Shown here piece after piece: positions 22,869 to 32,048 of a DNA stretch of 54,028 nt. A program made the translations under genes and the position numbers. Under the pieces are notes generated by a model. It saw only the letters and a list, made by a program, of their open reading frames with translations. It made no database searches and had not been told where the DNA came from. The number at the start of each line of letters is the position of its first letter. Positions within the stretch are counted from its first letter, which is position 1. The stretch spans positions 1 to 54,028 of the IMG/VR virus record IMGVR_UViG_3300021137_000021. One strand, given 5' to 3'. The DNA is from a virus.

Positions 22869-24763
22869 GGCTTTGTTCCTGTCGAAGAAGTTGCGCTTGT
22901 AACAGCATTGATAAACGCTGTTTCAGATACAGTCTTAACACTTCCAGTAGTATTAGTGCTATTCCAAATAGCAGGGTACCTACTAAAGGTAATGTTTACT
23001 ACGCTCAATACAGGAACCATACGTAGATCAAAGATCATATGGTTTACTGTAAGGTTAGCTACAGATCCAAAGTACCTTAGGTTATCGTTAAGCTGAAGCC
23101 AGCAAGGCATACCAGTAGTATATCCAAAATCTGCTGTAACTCCAGAACCACGATAGCTTTCGTCAAGCAGTAGGGCATTCTTACGTGGGTCGCCATTTAA
23201 TACCCGGTACAAAAACTCAACGTCATATTCAGTACCACGGTTTAAAATACCTTGAACATGCTCTTCTGAAAGTCCCCCGGTATTTGGATATGCTCCAGCA
23301 AGATCACTTCCGCCTTGTGGATAGTCTCTTAAGTAGGACATATCAATAATGCGGTTTAAATAAAGCTCAAAGGTTACTGACTGATTGCCCTGTAGAAGAA
23401 CAGACGGATCAGAAGAACCAAGGGTCCAATCTACGTTATTGCTTGCAGCAGTGCTATAAGAAAAGGTAGTGGGGTTATACATAAATCTAAATCCCCATTG
23501 AGGAGCGGTCTCACCTTTTCCAACAGCCAGGTTTTTAATATTATCTGGGTTGGTATTCAAAGCAGCGGCACCCTTAGGATCTTGAAATATCTTTCCCTGA
23601 TTCCCTGCAGTATATTTAGAAACTACATCTCTAGCAGTAACTGCATCAAGCTGCGAACCATTATATGCATAGCCTGTAATTAGGTTAGAAATATAAGGTT
23701 GATTTCTACTAAAAATGTGAGGATATGGATTAAACCTAGCAGAAGGAAGATTGGAAGTATTAGTGTTTGTAGGTATGTTTGCATTTGATGGCTTTGTAGG
23801 TGCGGGGACTCTACCCGTAGTTTGGCCTTGACAGTCTGCAAGAATAATGTCGTGTATCTTTGTCTTAGCATCCGTAATGCCTTTAGTGTCTGTCTGCTTG
23901 ACATTAAGATATGGGCCACTGAAGTACCTATATGTTGAGGAGTCGCCGCTCACGCCTGCAGTATACGTAGCCCAGTTATATGTTCCTGCGCCAGTCTTTT
24001 GATCATAGGTAGTTGATCCAATAAACAAAGCAAACCATTGTTTTTGACACTTGTCAAATACTACGCTTAGAGATCCACCGCCCCCACCATTTCCAGCAGT
24101 AGTCCATTCTTTCTTGCTTTCAATAAAGGTAGTAAAACCATTAGGGTAGGTAGGAATAGGTACGGCAGTGCCTACGGTTACAGTAGGTATTTGATTAAGA
24201 GCAGTAAGAGAAGTAATGTTTCCTACGCTGGTGTCCCCACCGTAAGTTCCTTGAAAGTTGTTTGGACTGAAGCTACAGTATAAGTTTACATAGTTAGTAA
24301 TAGCCGTATTAGGTTGAAGAAGGCGGGTGCTAAACCAGTAGACTGCCCCACTAGATGGGCTACTTACAATATTGCTTGACCCACTATTTGTGTGAGCACC
24401 AATGTATGTTCCGCTTCCACCCGTATCAAAATACTTACTATCGGAACCAAAATCCATATGCAAACCGGTACCGACATCATTTCCTGTTAACCAGTAGTAG
24501 GTTTTGACGCCGCTTACATTTTTAATTTGATATACACGAACTAAATAATGAACAGTAAACCCTACCTGAACCTCAAACTTTGTTACAGTAGGGGTAGCTA
24601 GCTGAGAAACTGTTGGCTCAGCTTGAATCTGAATAAGGTTAGGATAAATTGATGGATCAAAAGTAGCACCACCTAGACTTACAGCCAAAGGTTCAGTGGT
24701 AGCAGATTGCTTCCAATCAACATAGGTCTGTACTGTATACCCATAAGAATATGTGGTTGCCAT
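22865..24763 (-). CDS. Baseplate/tail protein with CIS-tube-like C-terminal half
   Basis: 632 residues. The C-terminal half starts 'WGFRFMYNPTTFSYST' and includes 'SDPSVLLQGNQSVTFELYLN', 'DVEFLYRVLNGDPRKNALLL' and 'YFGSVANLTVNHMIFDLRMV', the pattern of the CIS tube/LysM-associated tail protein found just before LysM baseplate genes. The N-terminal 330 residues are beta-rich with polar Ser/Thr/Gly runs and look like an added domain that might decorate the baseplate or bind cells. It starts at the tape measure stop (shared base), consistent with the initiator complex of tail assembly. Confidence 0.65.
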   Translation of the reverse strand: MATTYSYGYTVQTYVDWKQSATTEPLAVSLGGATFDPSIYPNLIQIQAEPTVSQLATPTVTKFEVQVGFTVHYLVRVYQIKNVSGVKTYYWLTGNDVGTGLHMDFGSDSKYFDTGGSGTYIGAHTNSGSSNIVSSPSSGAVYWFSTRLLQPNTAITNYVNLYCSFSPNNFQGTYGGDTSVGNITSLTALNQIPTVTVGTAVPIPTYPNGFTTFIESKKEWTTAGNGGGGGSLSVVFDKCQKQWFALFIGSTTYDQKTGAGTYNWATYTAGVSGDSSTYRYFSGPYLNVKQTDTKGITDAKTKIHDIILADCQGQTTGRVPAPTKPSNANIPTNTNTSNLPSARFNPYPHIFSRNQPYISNLITGYAYNGSQLDAVTARDVVSKYTAGNQGKIFQDPKGAAALNTNPDNIKNLAVGKGETAPQWGFRFMYNPTTFSYSTAASNNVDWTLGSSDPSVLLQGNQSVTFELYLNRIIDMSYLRDYPQGGSDLAGAYPNTGGLSEEHVQGILNRGTEYDVEFLYRVLNGDPRKNALLLDESYRGSGVTADFGYTTGMPCWLQLNDNLRYFGSVANLTVNHMIFDLRMVPVLSVVNITFSRYPAIWNSTNTTGSVKTVSETAFINAVTSATSSTGTKP

Positions 24764-27435
24764 TAGATAGCTCCTCCAAGGCTCTTAAGCACTGCGCTGT
24801 TCTTCAATTCTTGACCCACCATACTTACTAGCCGCTTAGCTTCAGCTACGCTTGATTGAGCAATCTGTACCTTCATATTTAGGTTTACAACTACTGCCCC
24901 ACCATGAGCAGAAGAGGTTACCACAGAAGGACCACCTACACCAGTAGGCAGTCTAGAAGCAATAGAGGCTGTTCCTAGATCTCCAGTAGGTCCACCGTAA
25001 CCTGGGATGTGTGTTCCCCAAGGCGATTGGTCTACCGCAGTAAGAACTGCTGCCGTATTGTTACCTGCAGTAAGCGCAGAAAGAATGCTCTTATAGAGCC
25101 CATTATTTAAAGTCTGGATAGTTGCTTGGTAGCCTTGATCCCAGCTGGTGTAGGACTTAACACCTTCGGAGTTCATGTTAGTTGCGCCCTTTTCACCCTG
25201 GGTAGTATTAAGTGGGTTGTAGTGTGCAGAGTTATGCCACTGGCCACCTTCCCAAGCAGACCAAGTTGTAAGGGCTGTAATATTATCTTTTGTTACAGGC
25301 TTTCCTAGCTTTGTGAGAAGAGTCTTAGCCCAATCTTGTTGGCTACCTGTTCCCAAAATAGTTCCCGCAGTAACAGAAGTCTTTCCCTTAATAAAGGATA
25401 GTGACCTTCCATCACCCAAGTTGTGTCCGGCATTCTGTCCAAACATATTATCCAAAGCTGTGCTTCCTGGTGTAGAGGCAAGGCTGCTAATGAGAGAGTT
25501 TATATCTTGGCTAGATAAACCAGATCCTGTAGGAGTTGTTGTCTTTGAACCAGGTGTGCCCGATGTAGCCCCCTGTAGATATGGGGCTGGGTTAACCTTC
25601 TTGCCATTAACAAGAACTTCAAAGTGAAGGTGTGGGCCAGTTGAGTTACCTGTGTTACCGGATAGACCAATAACTGTTCCACCAGAAACTTTTTGACCTC
25701 TTGATACTGAGATCTGCTTTAAGTGTGCATAGCGGGTTCTGTATGAGCCATGGTCAATTTCAATATAGTTACCGTAACCTCCGCCGTTACCAACAATGGT
25801 TACAACACCATCATCGTGAGCGTAAACCTTAGTACCCAACTTAGCGCCAAAGTCAAGACCTGCGTGGAATCCTTTAGTCTTTGCTCCACCACCACGTTGT
25901 CCGTAAGGAGATGTTACAGGTGTTCCTCTAGGAACAGGGGTGACATTTTGGTGTCCTCCGCTTATTGGCCCACCAATACCTGTATGACCCATGTTACCGT
26001 GGTCATAAGCTCCTCCTGCAGCAGCAGCTACTGCAGCTGTTTCACCAACAGCTAAAGCGTCTTCTGCACCCAAAGCAAGATCTTCTAAAATACTGCTACC
26101 CTTAAATGGGTTATGGAACTGGCCTTTAACAAAGTTAAATGCTTTTCCTAAGAAAGACTCACCCTTTTTTACAAACTTTCCGTTTGACATTACTGGGCCA
26201 ATTGCTTTTTCTGCTGGTTTACCAAGCACACCTTTTAACGCACGCTTAGTAGCATATGCATTAATGCCTGCAGAGGCCGCTGCGCTTCCAATACCTGAAA
26301 GAGTACCTCCAACGTTACCTGCTCCTGGGAACGTGTCTAAGATTCCTTTGAGGCCCATTAAAGCACTAGTGACGCCTTTAGCAGCATTAGCTACGCTAGT
26401 AAAATCATTGGTTAAAGCGGCATTGGTATTTAAGGCAGTGTTGTATCCGCCAACTAATCCCTGCTCTGTTGCGGCAAGGGCTCCAGCTTGAGCAGTGTTG
26501 TTTGTGAAGTTGGAGTACATAGGGCTTGACTTATCAACATTCATAGCTCCAAGCATGGTCTTAGCATTGCCCATTTGAGAGGAAGTAATGTCGCTTCCAA
26601 TTTGAGCACGGGCCATGATGCCCGACTGAAGAGTCTGCATCAAGGCCTGGTTGCCGCCAGCTACTTGCTGAAGTACTTGATAACCTTTACCGCCAGGATT
26701 AAGAACTGCTGTTGAAGCCTGCTGTGCAGAAATCTTTTGTCCACGGAAGAGGGCGTTGTAGACAGAGTTAACAATCTGATTAGGTGGGAGCAAGTTACCT
26801 TGACTATCACGAACACGGATACCAAGACGCAGAAAGTTCATTCCATTAACGCCACCCATAGCACCGGCAACTTGTTCGTTGCTCATGCCAGTCATGGCAC
26901 TCAAGCCTGCAATCTGAGTCATGACATTCTGAGAGCTCATTGAGTTAGCTGTGTAACCCATGTTAGATAAAGTCATAGCAGCCATGGTTGGACCCATAGC
27001 GCTTGTGGCACCCATACCAACTTGAGAGTTGGCCATTCGGGTTGCCTGCATATTTGACATGCCAGCAAAACCGGCATAAGTTGATGCACCCATAGCTTGA
27101 GTTACTGCAGCCATGGTGCTTGGTGCCATTGACATAGCTGTGGCACCTACAGCTACAACGCCTAGTCCTAGACCGGTTGCAGCTTGAGCTGGGCTAAATG
27201 AACCTAGCCCTAGTCTTCCTGAACCCACATTCTGTGAGCCAACAAGACCGGAAGTCTTTTTAATATCGGCAGATGTGCTCTTCCAGTCGTCACTGATTCG
27301 CTTGACAACTTTTTCTACTTCTGTAAAGAGCTTAAGAAGTTCTTTAGGCATGTCGTCAAAAGATGTACTGCCAACAGTACCTAGACCCTCAGGTGTATCT
27401 GAGGCTCCGACCATATTGCCAAAAGCATCTGCCAT
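24763..27435 (-). CDS. Tape measure protein with M23 peptidase and lysozyme-like domains
   Basis: 890 residues. The N-terminal half is Ala/Gly/Met-rich and helical with hydrophobic stretches ('TGLGLGVVAVGATAMSMAPS'), as expected for a tape measure. Residues about 505-620 are an M23 zinc endopeptidase: 'FHAGLDFGAK' supplies H-x3-D near 521-525 and 'GPHLHFEVLVNGK' supplies H-x-H near 599. Residues about 695-810 ('WSAWEGGQWHNSAHYNPLNT', 'YTSWDQGYQATIQTL') resemble the lysozyme-like domain with the F/Y-N-P-L-N-T motif seen in actinophage tails. Tape measure length sets tail length; the two lytic domains would help cross peptidoglycan at infection. Confidence 0.88.
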   Translation of the reverse strand: MADAFGNMVGASDTPEGLGTVGSTSFDDMPKELLKLFTEVEKVVKRISDDWKSTSADIKKTSGLVGSQNVGSGRLGLGSFSPAQAATGLGLGVVAVGATAMSMAPSTMAAVTQAMGASTYAGFAGMSNMQATRMANSQVGMGATSAMGPTMAAMTLSNMGYTANSMSSQNVMTQIAGLSAMTGMSNEQVAGAMGGVNGMNFLRLGIRVRDSQGNLLPPNQIVNSVYNALFRGQKISAQQASTAVLNPGGKGYQVLQQVAGGNQALMQTLQSGIMARAQIGSDITSSQMGNAKTMLGAMNVDKSSPMYSNFTNNTAQAGALAATEQGLVGGYNTALNTNAALTNDFTSVANAAKGVTSALMGLKGILDTFPGAGNVGGTLSGIGSAAASAGINAYATKRALKGVLGKPAEKAIGPVMSNGKFVKKGESFLGKAFNFVKGQFHNPFKGSSILEDLALGAEDALAVGETAAVAAAAGGAYDHGNMGHTGIGGPISGGHQNVTPVPRGTPVTSPYGQRGGGAKTKGFHAGLDFGAKLGTKVYAHDDGVVTIVGNGGGYGNYIEIDHGSYRTRYAHLKQISVSRGQKVSGGTVIGLSGNTGNSTGPHLHFEVLVNGKKVNPAPYLQGATSGTPGSKTTTPTGSGLSSQDINSLISSLASTPGSTALDNMFGQNAGHNLGDGRSLSFIKGKTSVTAGTILGTGSQQDWAKTLLTKLGKPVTKDNITALTTWSAWEGGQWHNSAHYNPLNTTQGEKGATNMNSEGVKSYTSWDQGYQATIQTLNNGLYKSILSALTAGNNTAAVLTAVDQSPWGTHIPGYGGPTGDLGTASIASRLPTGVGGPSVVTSSAHGGAVVVNLNMKVQIAQSSVAEAKRLVSMVGQELKNSAVLKSLGGAI

Positions 27436-27440
27436 TTAAA

Positions 27441-27587
27441 TCACCGCCTTCTTCCTGTAGCTCTATTCAACCAGTTAAGACGTTCCCTTAAACTTAGAGA
27501 ACGTAGTTCCGTAAGAGACCATCCAGGATAGTATTGACTTATTAAGTCATACATCTCTATGAGAGTCTCATAGTTTATTTCGTTAGC
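27441..27587 (-). CDS. Tail assembly chaperone extension, probable +1 frameshift product (gpGT-like)
   Basis: The chaperone frame ends TTT-CGC-TAA at 27591-27583. In the +1 frame, reading continues from GCT (27587) for 48 residues to TGA at 27441, stopping five bases before the tape measure ATG. The segment 'NEINYETLIEMYDLISQYYP' followed by 'GWSLTELRSLSLRERLNWLN' looks like a real domain, not noise. The junction TTT-C lets Phe-tRNA slip from TTT to TTC. Tail chaperones of many phages produce a longer frameshifted form from this same position between tube and tape measure genes. A separate start at the internal ATG (Met12) is the alternative. Confidence 0.6.
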   Translation of the reverse strand, partial: ANEINYETLIEMYDLISQYYPGWSLTELRSLSLRERLNWLNRATGRRR

Positions 27588-28398
27588 GAAACAACTCCGC
27601 CAAGGTTAGCGGAAGCGGTACCTCCGTGCCGCAGGCACTGCAAGGTACTTTAATTTCACTGAGTTGTGGGCCAGGGTTGCGGTTTGTAATCTCTTCTAAA
27701 ATATCTCTGCGATCCTTAATGCTTAGGTTTCTAACCACGCTAGGATCAATCACAGGAGCATCATTGATAGATACTACACAGTGACTTAAGATAATTGTAT
27801 CTAATTCTGCAGTAGTTTTGTTGTTTGAAGCTACGATTGCTTTCTGAGCTGAGCCCTTTGGCAGTGTAACTACAACCTTTCCTACCTTACAATCTAGTAC
27901 AAATTCTCCAGGACCTTCTAGGGTCTTTACTGGAACATCTTTGTCTAGATCAATATCAAAGACCTGCTCTTCACCACAGTGTGGGCAGTTAGCAGGGCCA
28001 AGCTTTACATCTGACCCAAAGGTTACCTTCCTAATAGCTAGGAGAATAGCCTCACGGTCTCCTGCATATAGGGAGTCAAGAAGACCTTCAGTAGATGCTT
28101 CTTCACCGATCTTTACAGTTCCCCGGCTTAAAATAGTAAGAAGAGCCTTACCTGTGTCTGTGATTTTAGAGATTGCCTCTTCATCAATACCGGTAAGCTC
28201 CCTTACTTCTGCTGCGGTAATCAATCCGGTAAACGGATCAAGTAGTCCAGCAGGCAATGTAACATCTGTTGCAGGAGGCAACTTGGTTTCAGGCTTTAGT
28301 GCCTTTACGGTTGCCTCCTGAGCAGACATTGCATCTGCAGCAAGTTTATTTGCTACTTGTGGATCTTGTGCCGCATTAATAGTCTTATTAGTAGTCAT
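27583..28398 (-). CDS. Tail assembly chaperone-like protein with zinc-ribbon pairs
   Basis: 271 residues between the tube and tape measure genes, the place of tail assembly chaperones. It carries two cysteine pairs, C138-x2-C141 ('NCPHCGEEQVF') and C253-x2-C256 ('VPCSACGTEV'), which could form a ribbon from two separated knuckles. The central part 'REAILLAIRKVTFGSDVKLG' resembles the small domain of T4-type baseplate-hub assembly/chaperone proteins. The start has AAGGTATATAAA before the ATG. The 3' end 'LTLAELFR' coincides with the frameshift site described separately. It would bind the tape measure protein before tube polymerisation. Confidence 0.65.
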   Translation of the reverse strand: MTTNKTINAAQDPQVANKLAADAMSAQEATVKALKPETKLPPATDVTLPAGLLDPFTGLITAAEVRELTGIDEEAISKITDTGKALLTILSRGTVKIGEEASTEGLLDSLYAGDREAILLAIRKVTFGSDVKLGPANCPHCGEEQVFDIDLDKDVPVKTLEGPGEFVLDCKVGKVVVTLPKGSAQKAIVASNNKTTAELDTIILSHCVVSINDAPVIDPSVVRNLSIKDRRDILEEITNRNPGPQLSEIKVPCSACGTEVPLPLTLAELFR

Positions 28399-28422
28399 TT
28401 TATATACCTTTAGTTAGTTTGA

Positions 28423-29085
28423 TTACTGGCCGGTAACAGCTGGTGCAGTTCCTGCCTTTGTGTATCCTGTTGCGTATGTTACGTCAAAGCCTTCATGTAC
28501 AAGCTGAATCTCTTCAACCATGAGGGTATTAGCTCCTGCATCCAAGTTGCTATATGACAAGGAAGTAATCCAGGCATTGTAGACCTTGAAACGCATTGAG
28601 GTATGTTGTCCATAAGGTGTTGAAGCTGCGACTGTATCGTCGCTTCCTGCTGAACCTGTTGGGTTAGGATGTGTAAGAACCTGGATATCCAAGTTAACAC
28701 GGAATTGAGAACCTGCTGCGGTTGTCACACCTGGTGTAACAACTGTAAACAAGCGCTTCATCCAATCAGCATTTCCCATCTGTCCCAACATAACACCCTT
28801 AGAAAGAGTGATAGGTGTGAACGAAGATTGTCCAGGAATCTGGTGGACGTTGGTGTTGTATCCGCCTTCACGGTAAGCAATTGACTCTGTCGCTACGCTT
28901 AGACCTGAAAGAGATACGAAGCCCATAGTACCAAATGCATTTGATCCACCTTGAGCAGCACTGGTTCCCCAGTATGTGTCAGGTGTAGCACCATCTGGAG
29001 CTACAGGTGTAAATTGCACAAGGAACTTAAAATTACGGACTGGATCCGTAAGTAAGGTACTTAGAACATTTAGGTTAGTTGCCAT
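28423..29085 (-). CDS. Tail tube protein (T4 gp19/CIS tube type)
   Basis: 220 residues. The start 'TDPVRNFKFLVQFTPV' and 'FGTMGFVSLSGLSVATESIA', 'YREGGYNTNVHQIPGQSSFT', 'PITLSKGVMLG', then 'FKVYNAWITSLSYSNLDAGA' and 'TLMVEEIQLVHEGF', follow the gp19 fold in order: the N-terminal strand, the Y-R-E-G-G loop, the P-G-x-x-x-x-x-P-I-T-L-x-x-G turn and the N-A-W-x-x-x-x-x-x-x-x-L-D-A-x motif. It polymerises as hexameric rings inside the sheath. It follows the sheath gene by 14 bases, the usual order. Confidence 0.93.
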   Translation of the reverse strand: MATNLNVLSTLLTDPVRNFKFLVQFTPVAPDGATPDTYWGTSAAQGGSNAFGTMGFVSLSGLSVATESIAYREGGYNTNVHQIPGQSSFTPITLSKGVMLGQMGNADWMKRLFTVVTPGVTTAAGSQFRVNLDIQVLTHPNPTGSAGSDDTVAASTPYGQHTSMRFKVYNAWITSLSYSNLDAGANTLMVEEIQLVHEGFDVTYATGYTKAGTAPAVTGQ

Positions 29086-29099
29086 TTGTCATTATCTCC

Positions 29100-30866
29100 T
29101 TACGCCGTAGCGTTTCCTGTTAGTTGTCCGATCTGAATGACAACGAACTCTGCTGGATATTCTAGTGCGACGCCAACTGTGATATTTACCTTACCGTTTT
29201 GGATATCAGTAAATGAGTTGTTACGTCCGTCACAGATTACGTAGTAAGCCTGAGCGGAAGTATTTCCACGCAAGTTTCCAGTATTCCAATATGAGAATAG
29301 GAAGCTGCTTACTGCTGTATTGATTTGATTCCATAGACGCTCGTCATTGTTCTCAAATAGAGCGAACGATGTTAGATCAGTAAGGCGCTTTTCGATGTAA
29401 ATCAAAGAACGGCGGATATTGATATAACGGTTGTTAGGAGTGTTATCAAGAGTACGAGCACCCATAACTACAATACCTGCGCCAGGTACCTGACGGATAG
29501 TGTTGATTGGGTCTGATGATGTGTTGAGTGTATCAAGCTCAGCATTTGTGAAGTTGTGTTCAGTAGATACTGCAAGAGCAATACGGTTCTGAAGACCTGC
29601 TGGAGCTTTTGCTGGACCACGGTTTGCATCTGTAAATGTGTACTGTCCAACTACTGCAGCACCTGGAGCCTGTAGACGAACTGCTCCTGGGATCTTTGTT
29701 GGATCTGGGATGTTAACCCAAGGCCAGTAAGCAGCTGCAATTCCGCCTGAAGTTGCTGCGGCAAAGATTGCAGATGTTGCTGTGACCTGCTGTTGTGCAG
29801 CAGCGGCATTTGCTAGTCCTGATGGAGTATCAATAACTGCAAAGCAGTCTGTACGAGTAGCTGCATAAGCTACTGCGTCTCCATGGATCTGTGCGGTCAA
29901 TGTAGCTGTAGAAGCATATGGAGCATCAGCTGCATAGATAACCAAGCTTGTAGCAACTGCATCGTATGTTGTCCATCCAGCTGCATAATCTGTACGTGCT
30001 GGGGCGGCTCCGTCAACACCTGAAGTTAGGCTAACGTTTGAGCTAGTAACTCCTGGGAACTTAGCAGAGTTGATTGTTCCAACGCTTACTAGGTTAGATT
30101 GAGCAGCAATAACTGCGCCAATGTAGTTAGAGTCTGTTGAGGACATGCTCAAATCTGAGTAGGATTCAACCAAAGTAGATGATGTGATTCCGTTTACGAT
30201 TGAAGATGCGTAGATGTTTAGACCAAAGCGGTTAGAAACACCTGCTGAAGTTACCTGTACTGCATAGTTATTTCCCCATGAACCTGGGTTAAGAGCAGTC
30301 AAAGTAAAGACGTTTGATGGTGTCAAAGTTACTGTAGCTGTAGCTGAAGCACCTGTTACTGCTGTGCCTGTAGCTGCATTTGTTACAGTGAACTGTGAGC
30401 TTGTAGCTGATGCGATTGTTACACCGCTCAAGTTAAAAGCTGAGGTAGAGAGGCCAGTAATTGTTACTGTCTGACCTGCTGAGAATGTATTGTTAGCTGT
30501 ATATGTGACAGTACCTGTTGCGGCGCTAGCTGCTGTTACTGTAGCTGTAAGTGTTCCTGACAAGCCATCAGTAATAGCTGTTGACGCTGAGGTTGATCCT
30601 GATCCTACTACACGCTTTACATACAAACCACGACCGCCATTAGAAAAATAGTTATAGGCAGCCCAAGTGGTTGGGTAAGAGTCTGATAGTCCACCGAATG
30701 TGTTCTTGAAGTCGTTCCAGGTACTTACGTATGCTGGAGCGGCTGTTGGACCTTGAGCAAGAGCACCAACAAATGCAGCAACTGCTGTTGAAGTATTTGC
30801 AGGTGTAATCGCCTGAGGTAGAGCCACTTCTTGGATATAGACTCCGGGGCGGGCAAATGTTGCCAT
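29100..30866 (-). CDS. Contractile tail sheath protein
   Basis: 588 residues. 'FARPGVYIQEVALPQAI' at the start and 'STAVAAFVGALAQGPTAAP' are the standard N-terminal sheath motifs. The C-terminal end contains 'IRRSLIYIEKRLTDLTSFAL', 'FENNDERLWNQINTAVSSFL' and 'GVALEYPAEFVVIQIGQLT', the part that forms the handshake strands of contracted sheath. Residues about 118-180 ('TYTANNTFSAGQTVTITGLS' onward) are an FCCH-like module inserted after the first domain and probably exposed on the tail surface. This gene establishes the myovirus morphology. Confidence 0.96.
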   Translation of the reverse strand: MATFARPGVYIQEVALPQAITPANTSTAVAAFVGALAQGPTAAPAYVSTWNDFKNTFGGLSDSYPTTWAAYNYFSNGGRGLYVKRVVGSGSTSASTAITDGLSGTLTATVTAASAATGTVTYTANNTFSAGQTVTITGLSTSAFNLSGVTIASATSSQFTVTNAATGTAVTGASATATVTLTPSNVFTLTALNPGSWGNNYAVQVTSAGVSNRFGLNIYASSIVNGITSSTLVESYSDLSMSSTDSNYIGAVIAAQSNLVSVGTINSAKFPGVTSSNVSLTSGVDGAAPARTDYAAGWTTYDAVATSLVIYAADAPYASTATLTAQIHGDAVAYAATRTDCFAVIDTPSGLANAAAAQQQVTATSAIFAAATSGGIAAAYWPWVNIPDPTKIPGAVRLQAPGAAVVGQYTFTDANRGPAKAPAGLQNRIALAVSTEHNFTNAELDTLNTSSDPINTIRQVPGAGIVVMGARTLDNTPNNRYINIRRSLIYIEKRLTDLTSFALFENNDERLWNQINTAVSSFLFSYWNTGNLRGNTSAQAYYVICDGRNNSFTDIQNGKVNITVGVALEYPAEFVVIQIGQLTGNATA

Positions 30867-30910
30867 TCCGGTTACTCCTTAGGGTTAGGTTGTTATCTTA
30901 AATATACGAT

Positions 30911-31516
30911 TTATAGCGGGGCGGTAAAGGATACCGTTTGGTTTGTGAACGTGATTGTAGGATTTTGTGTTACTTCGTACAACTGAACAAGTACATCTTC
31001 AAAGATTTCTGCACTTATCCGGATGTTATAGACGTTACTGAATAGACGCTTTTCGCCCTCAGTAGTATCTCTTTTTGAGAATCCCAACATATCCAAACGG
31101 CGTCTTGTTCCGTCTTGAGGTATGTTGAGATACCCAAATCTAAATGGTAGTCTACCAGAAGAAAGCAGCTGTGCGATGATCTGGCGATCATGGCGAGGCT
31201 GACGAGACCACGTAGTTACTTGATAAAGAAGCTGAACAGGGATAGGGTAGTTAACCACGGTATTAGAGCTGGTAACACCTTCTGGGGTATACATAGTATC
31301 TGTTGGGATAACTACAGCGCCACGGTGTGCACGGTCAACCTCTTCAGAGATTCCTACAAGATCAATAGTGATGTAGGGATAAGACTGCTGACGGATTTCC
31401 TTATCAGGCTGTCCATAGAATACACCTACAGGGCGAGCAGAGTTTCCACCATCCGATACTGTCATGCCAGAGAGCAGGGTCTTTAGGGCAGCTTCTTCAT
31501 TAAGAATGAAAGGCAT
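30911..31516 (-). CDS. Tail completion/sheath terminator-like protein
   Basis: 201 residues just upstream of the sheath. The pattern 'RQQSYPYITIDLVGISEEVD', 'VNYPIPVQLLYQVTTWSRQP', 'RHDRQIIAQLLSSGRLPFRF' and 'RRRLDMLGFSKRDTTEGEKR' with an alpha/beta fold (strand-helix-strand with the terminal 'YNIRISAEIF') resembles phage tail terminators and stabilisers of the gp15/gpU type. It would cap the tube and sheath at the head-proximal end. I cannot distinguish a terminator from a tail-to-head connector by sequence alone. Confidence 0.55.
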   Translation of the reverse strand: MPFILNEEAALKTLLSGMTVSDGGNSARPVGVFYGQPDKEIRQQSYPYITIDLVGISEEVDRAHRGAVVIPTDTMYTPEGVTSSNTVVNYPIPVQLLYQVTTWSRQPRHDRQIIAQLLSSGRLPFRFGYLNIPQDGTRRRLDMLGFSKRDTTEGEKRLFSNVYNIRISAEIFEDVLVQLYEVTQNPTITFTNQTVSFTAPL

Positions 31517-31785
31517 TACATTCCCCCGATCATAAATGTGCGAAGGGCAGGAGAAGCAGGGGTTTCTTGGGTGCCATACTCAAGAGTCATGATCTGATCT
31601 TCAAGATGCTCAGGGTATGTGATGTGGTGGTTATCACCATCATGTCCCATAGAAAGTTTAGAGACAATGTGCTCAGGCCAGCCATAAGTTGCGGCATGTT
31701 CACGAAGCTTAGAGGTGTAGCCAACTGTGGCTGCCTTCTCCGCACGCTTGATTGCTAGGTTAAATACTGATGAGATACTAGCCAT
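31516..31785 (-). CDS. Small virion-associated hypothetical protein
   Basis: 89 residues between the tail completion gene (shared base) and the short helical gene. A helical N-terminus 'VFNLAIKRAEKAATVGYTSK' leads to 'HIVSKLSMGHDGDNHHITYP', then 'EHLEDQIMTLEYGTQETPAS' and 'PALRTFMIGGM'. The ending resembles small neck proteins in phages of this type, where a conserved T-x-x-x-P-x-x-x-L-R-x-F pattern closes the chain, but I recall no function. Overlapping starts and stops with both neighbours place it in the tail operon. Confidence 0.45.
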   Translation of the reverse strand: MASISSVFNLAIKRAEKAATVGYTSKLREHAATYGWPEHIVSKLSMGHDGDNHHITYPEHLEDQIMTLEYGTQETPASPALRTFMIGGM

Positions 31786-31942
31786 TCTTCTTGAGAACTT
31801 TCGCTAGCAGAAGACCTGTGATCGCACCGAAGACAATTTTCTTATCGGCGGATTTAGCATTAAGGTTTGCTGCTCCACGAATGAACTCAATACGATCGGC
31901 ATCAGTCTCCTGATTTGCCAATCGTTGGGCAAGGTTTATCAT
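31778..31942 (-). CDS. Small hypothetical protein (54 aa)
   Basis: 54 residues from the ATG at 31942. The GGAGG five bases upstream fixes this start; the frame stays open to 32095, but the longer form would run through the terminator at 32020-32040. The chain is 'MINLAQRLANQETDADRIEF' followed by a moderately hydrophobic helix 'KIVFGAITGLLLAKVLKKNG'. That helix could be a membrane or amphipathic segment. It is the first gene after the second terminator and heads the tail operon. Confidence 0.6.
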   Translation of the reverse strand: MINLAQRLANQETDADRIEFIRGAANLNAKSADKKIVFGAITGLLLAKVLKKNG

Positions 31943-32019
31943 AGTATCCTCCATAGGAAGGCGCAGGGGGTAAAGCAGCAGGGTTCCAGATTTCTCTGGC
32001 GTCAGGGTAATCATAAATG

Positions 32020-32040
32020 AAAACCCCCTCGAAAGGGGGT
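32020..32040 (-). terminator. Rho-independent terminator after the mini-gene cluster
   Basis: On the transcribed strand, ACCCCCT at 32040-32034 pairs with AGGGGGT at 32029-32023 around a four-base TTCG-type loop, followed by TTTT. It is a compact seven-pair G-C-rich stem with a short U-run and lies just after the stop of the 48-residue lysine-rich gene. It separates the neck and mini-gene transcript from the tail operon. Confidence 0.75.
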
Positions 32041-32048
32041 CTAAGTCA

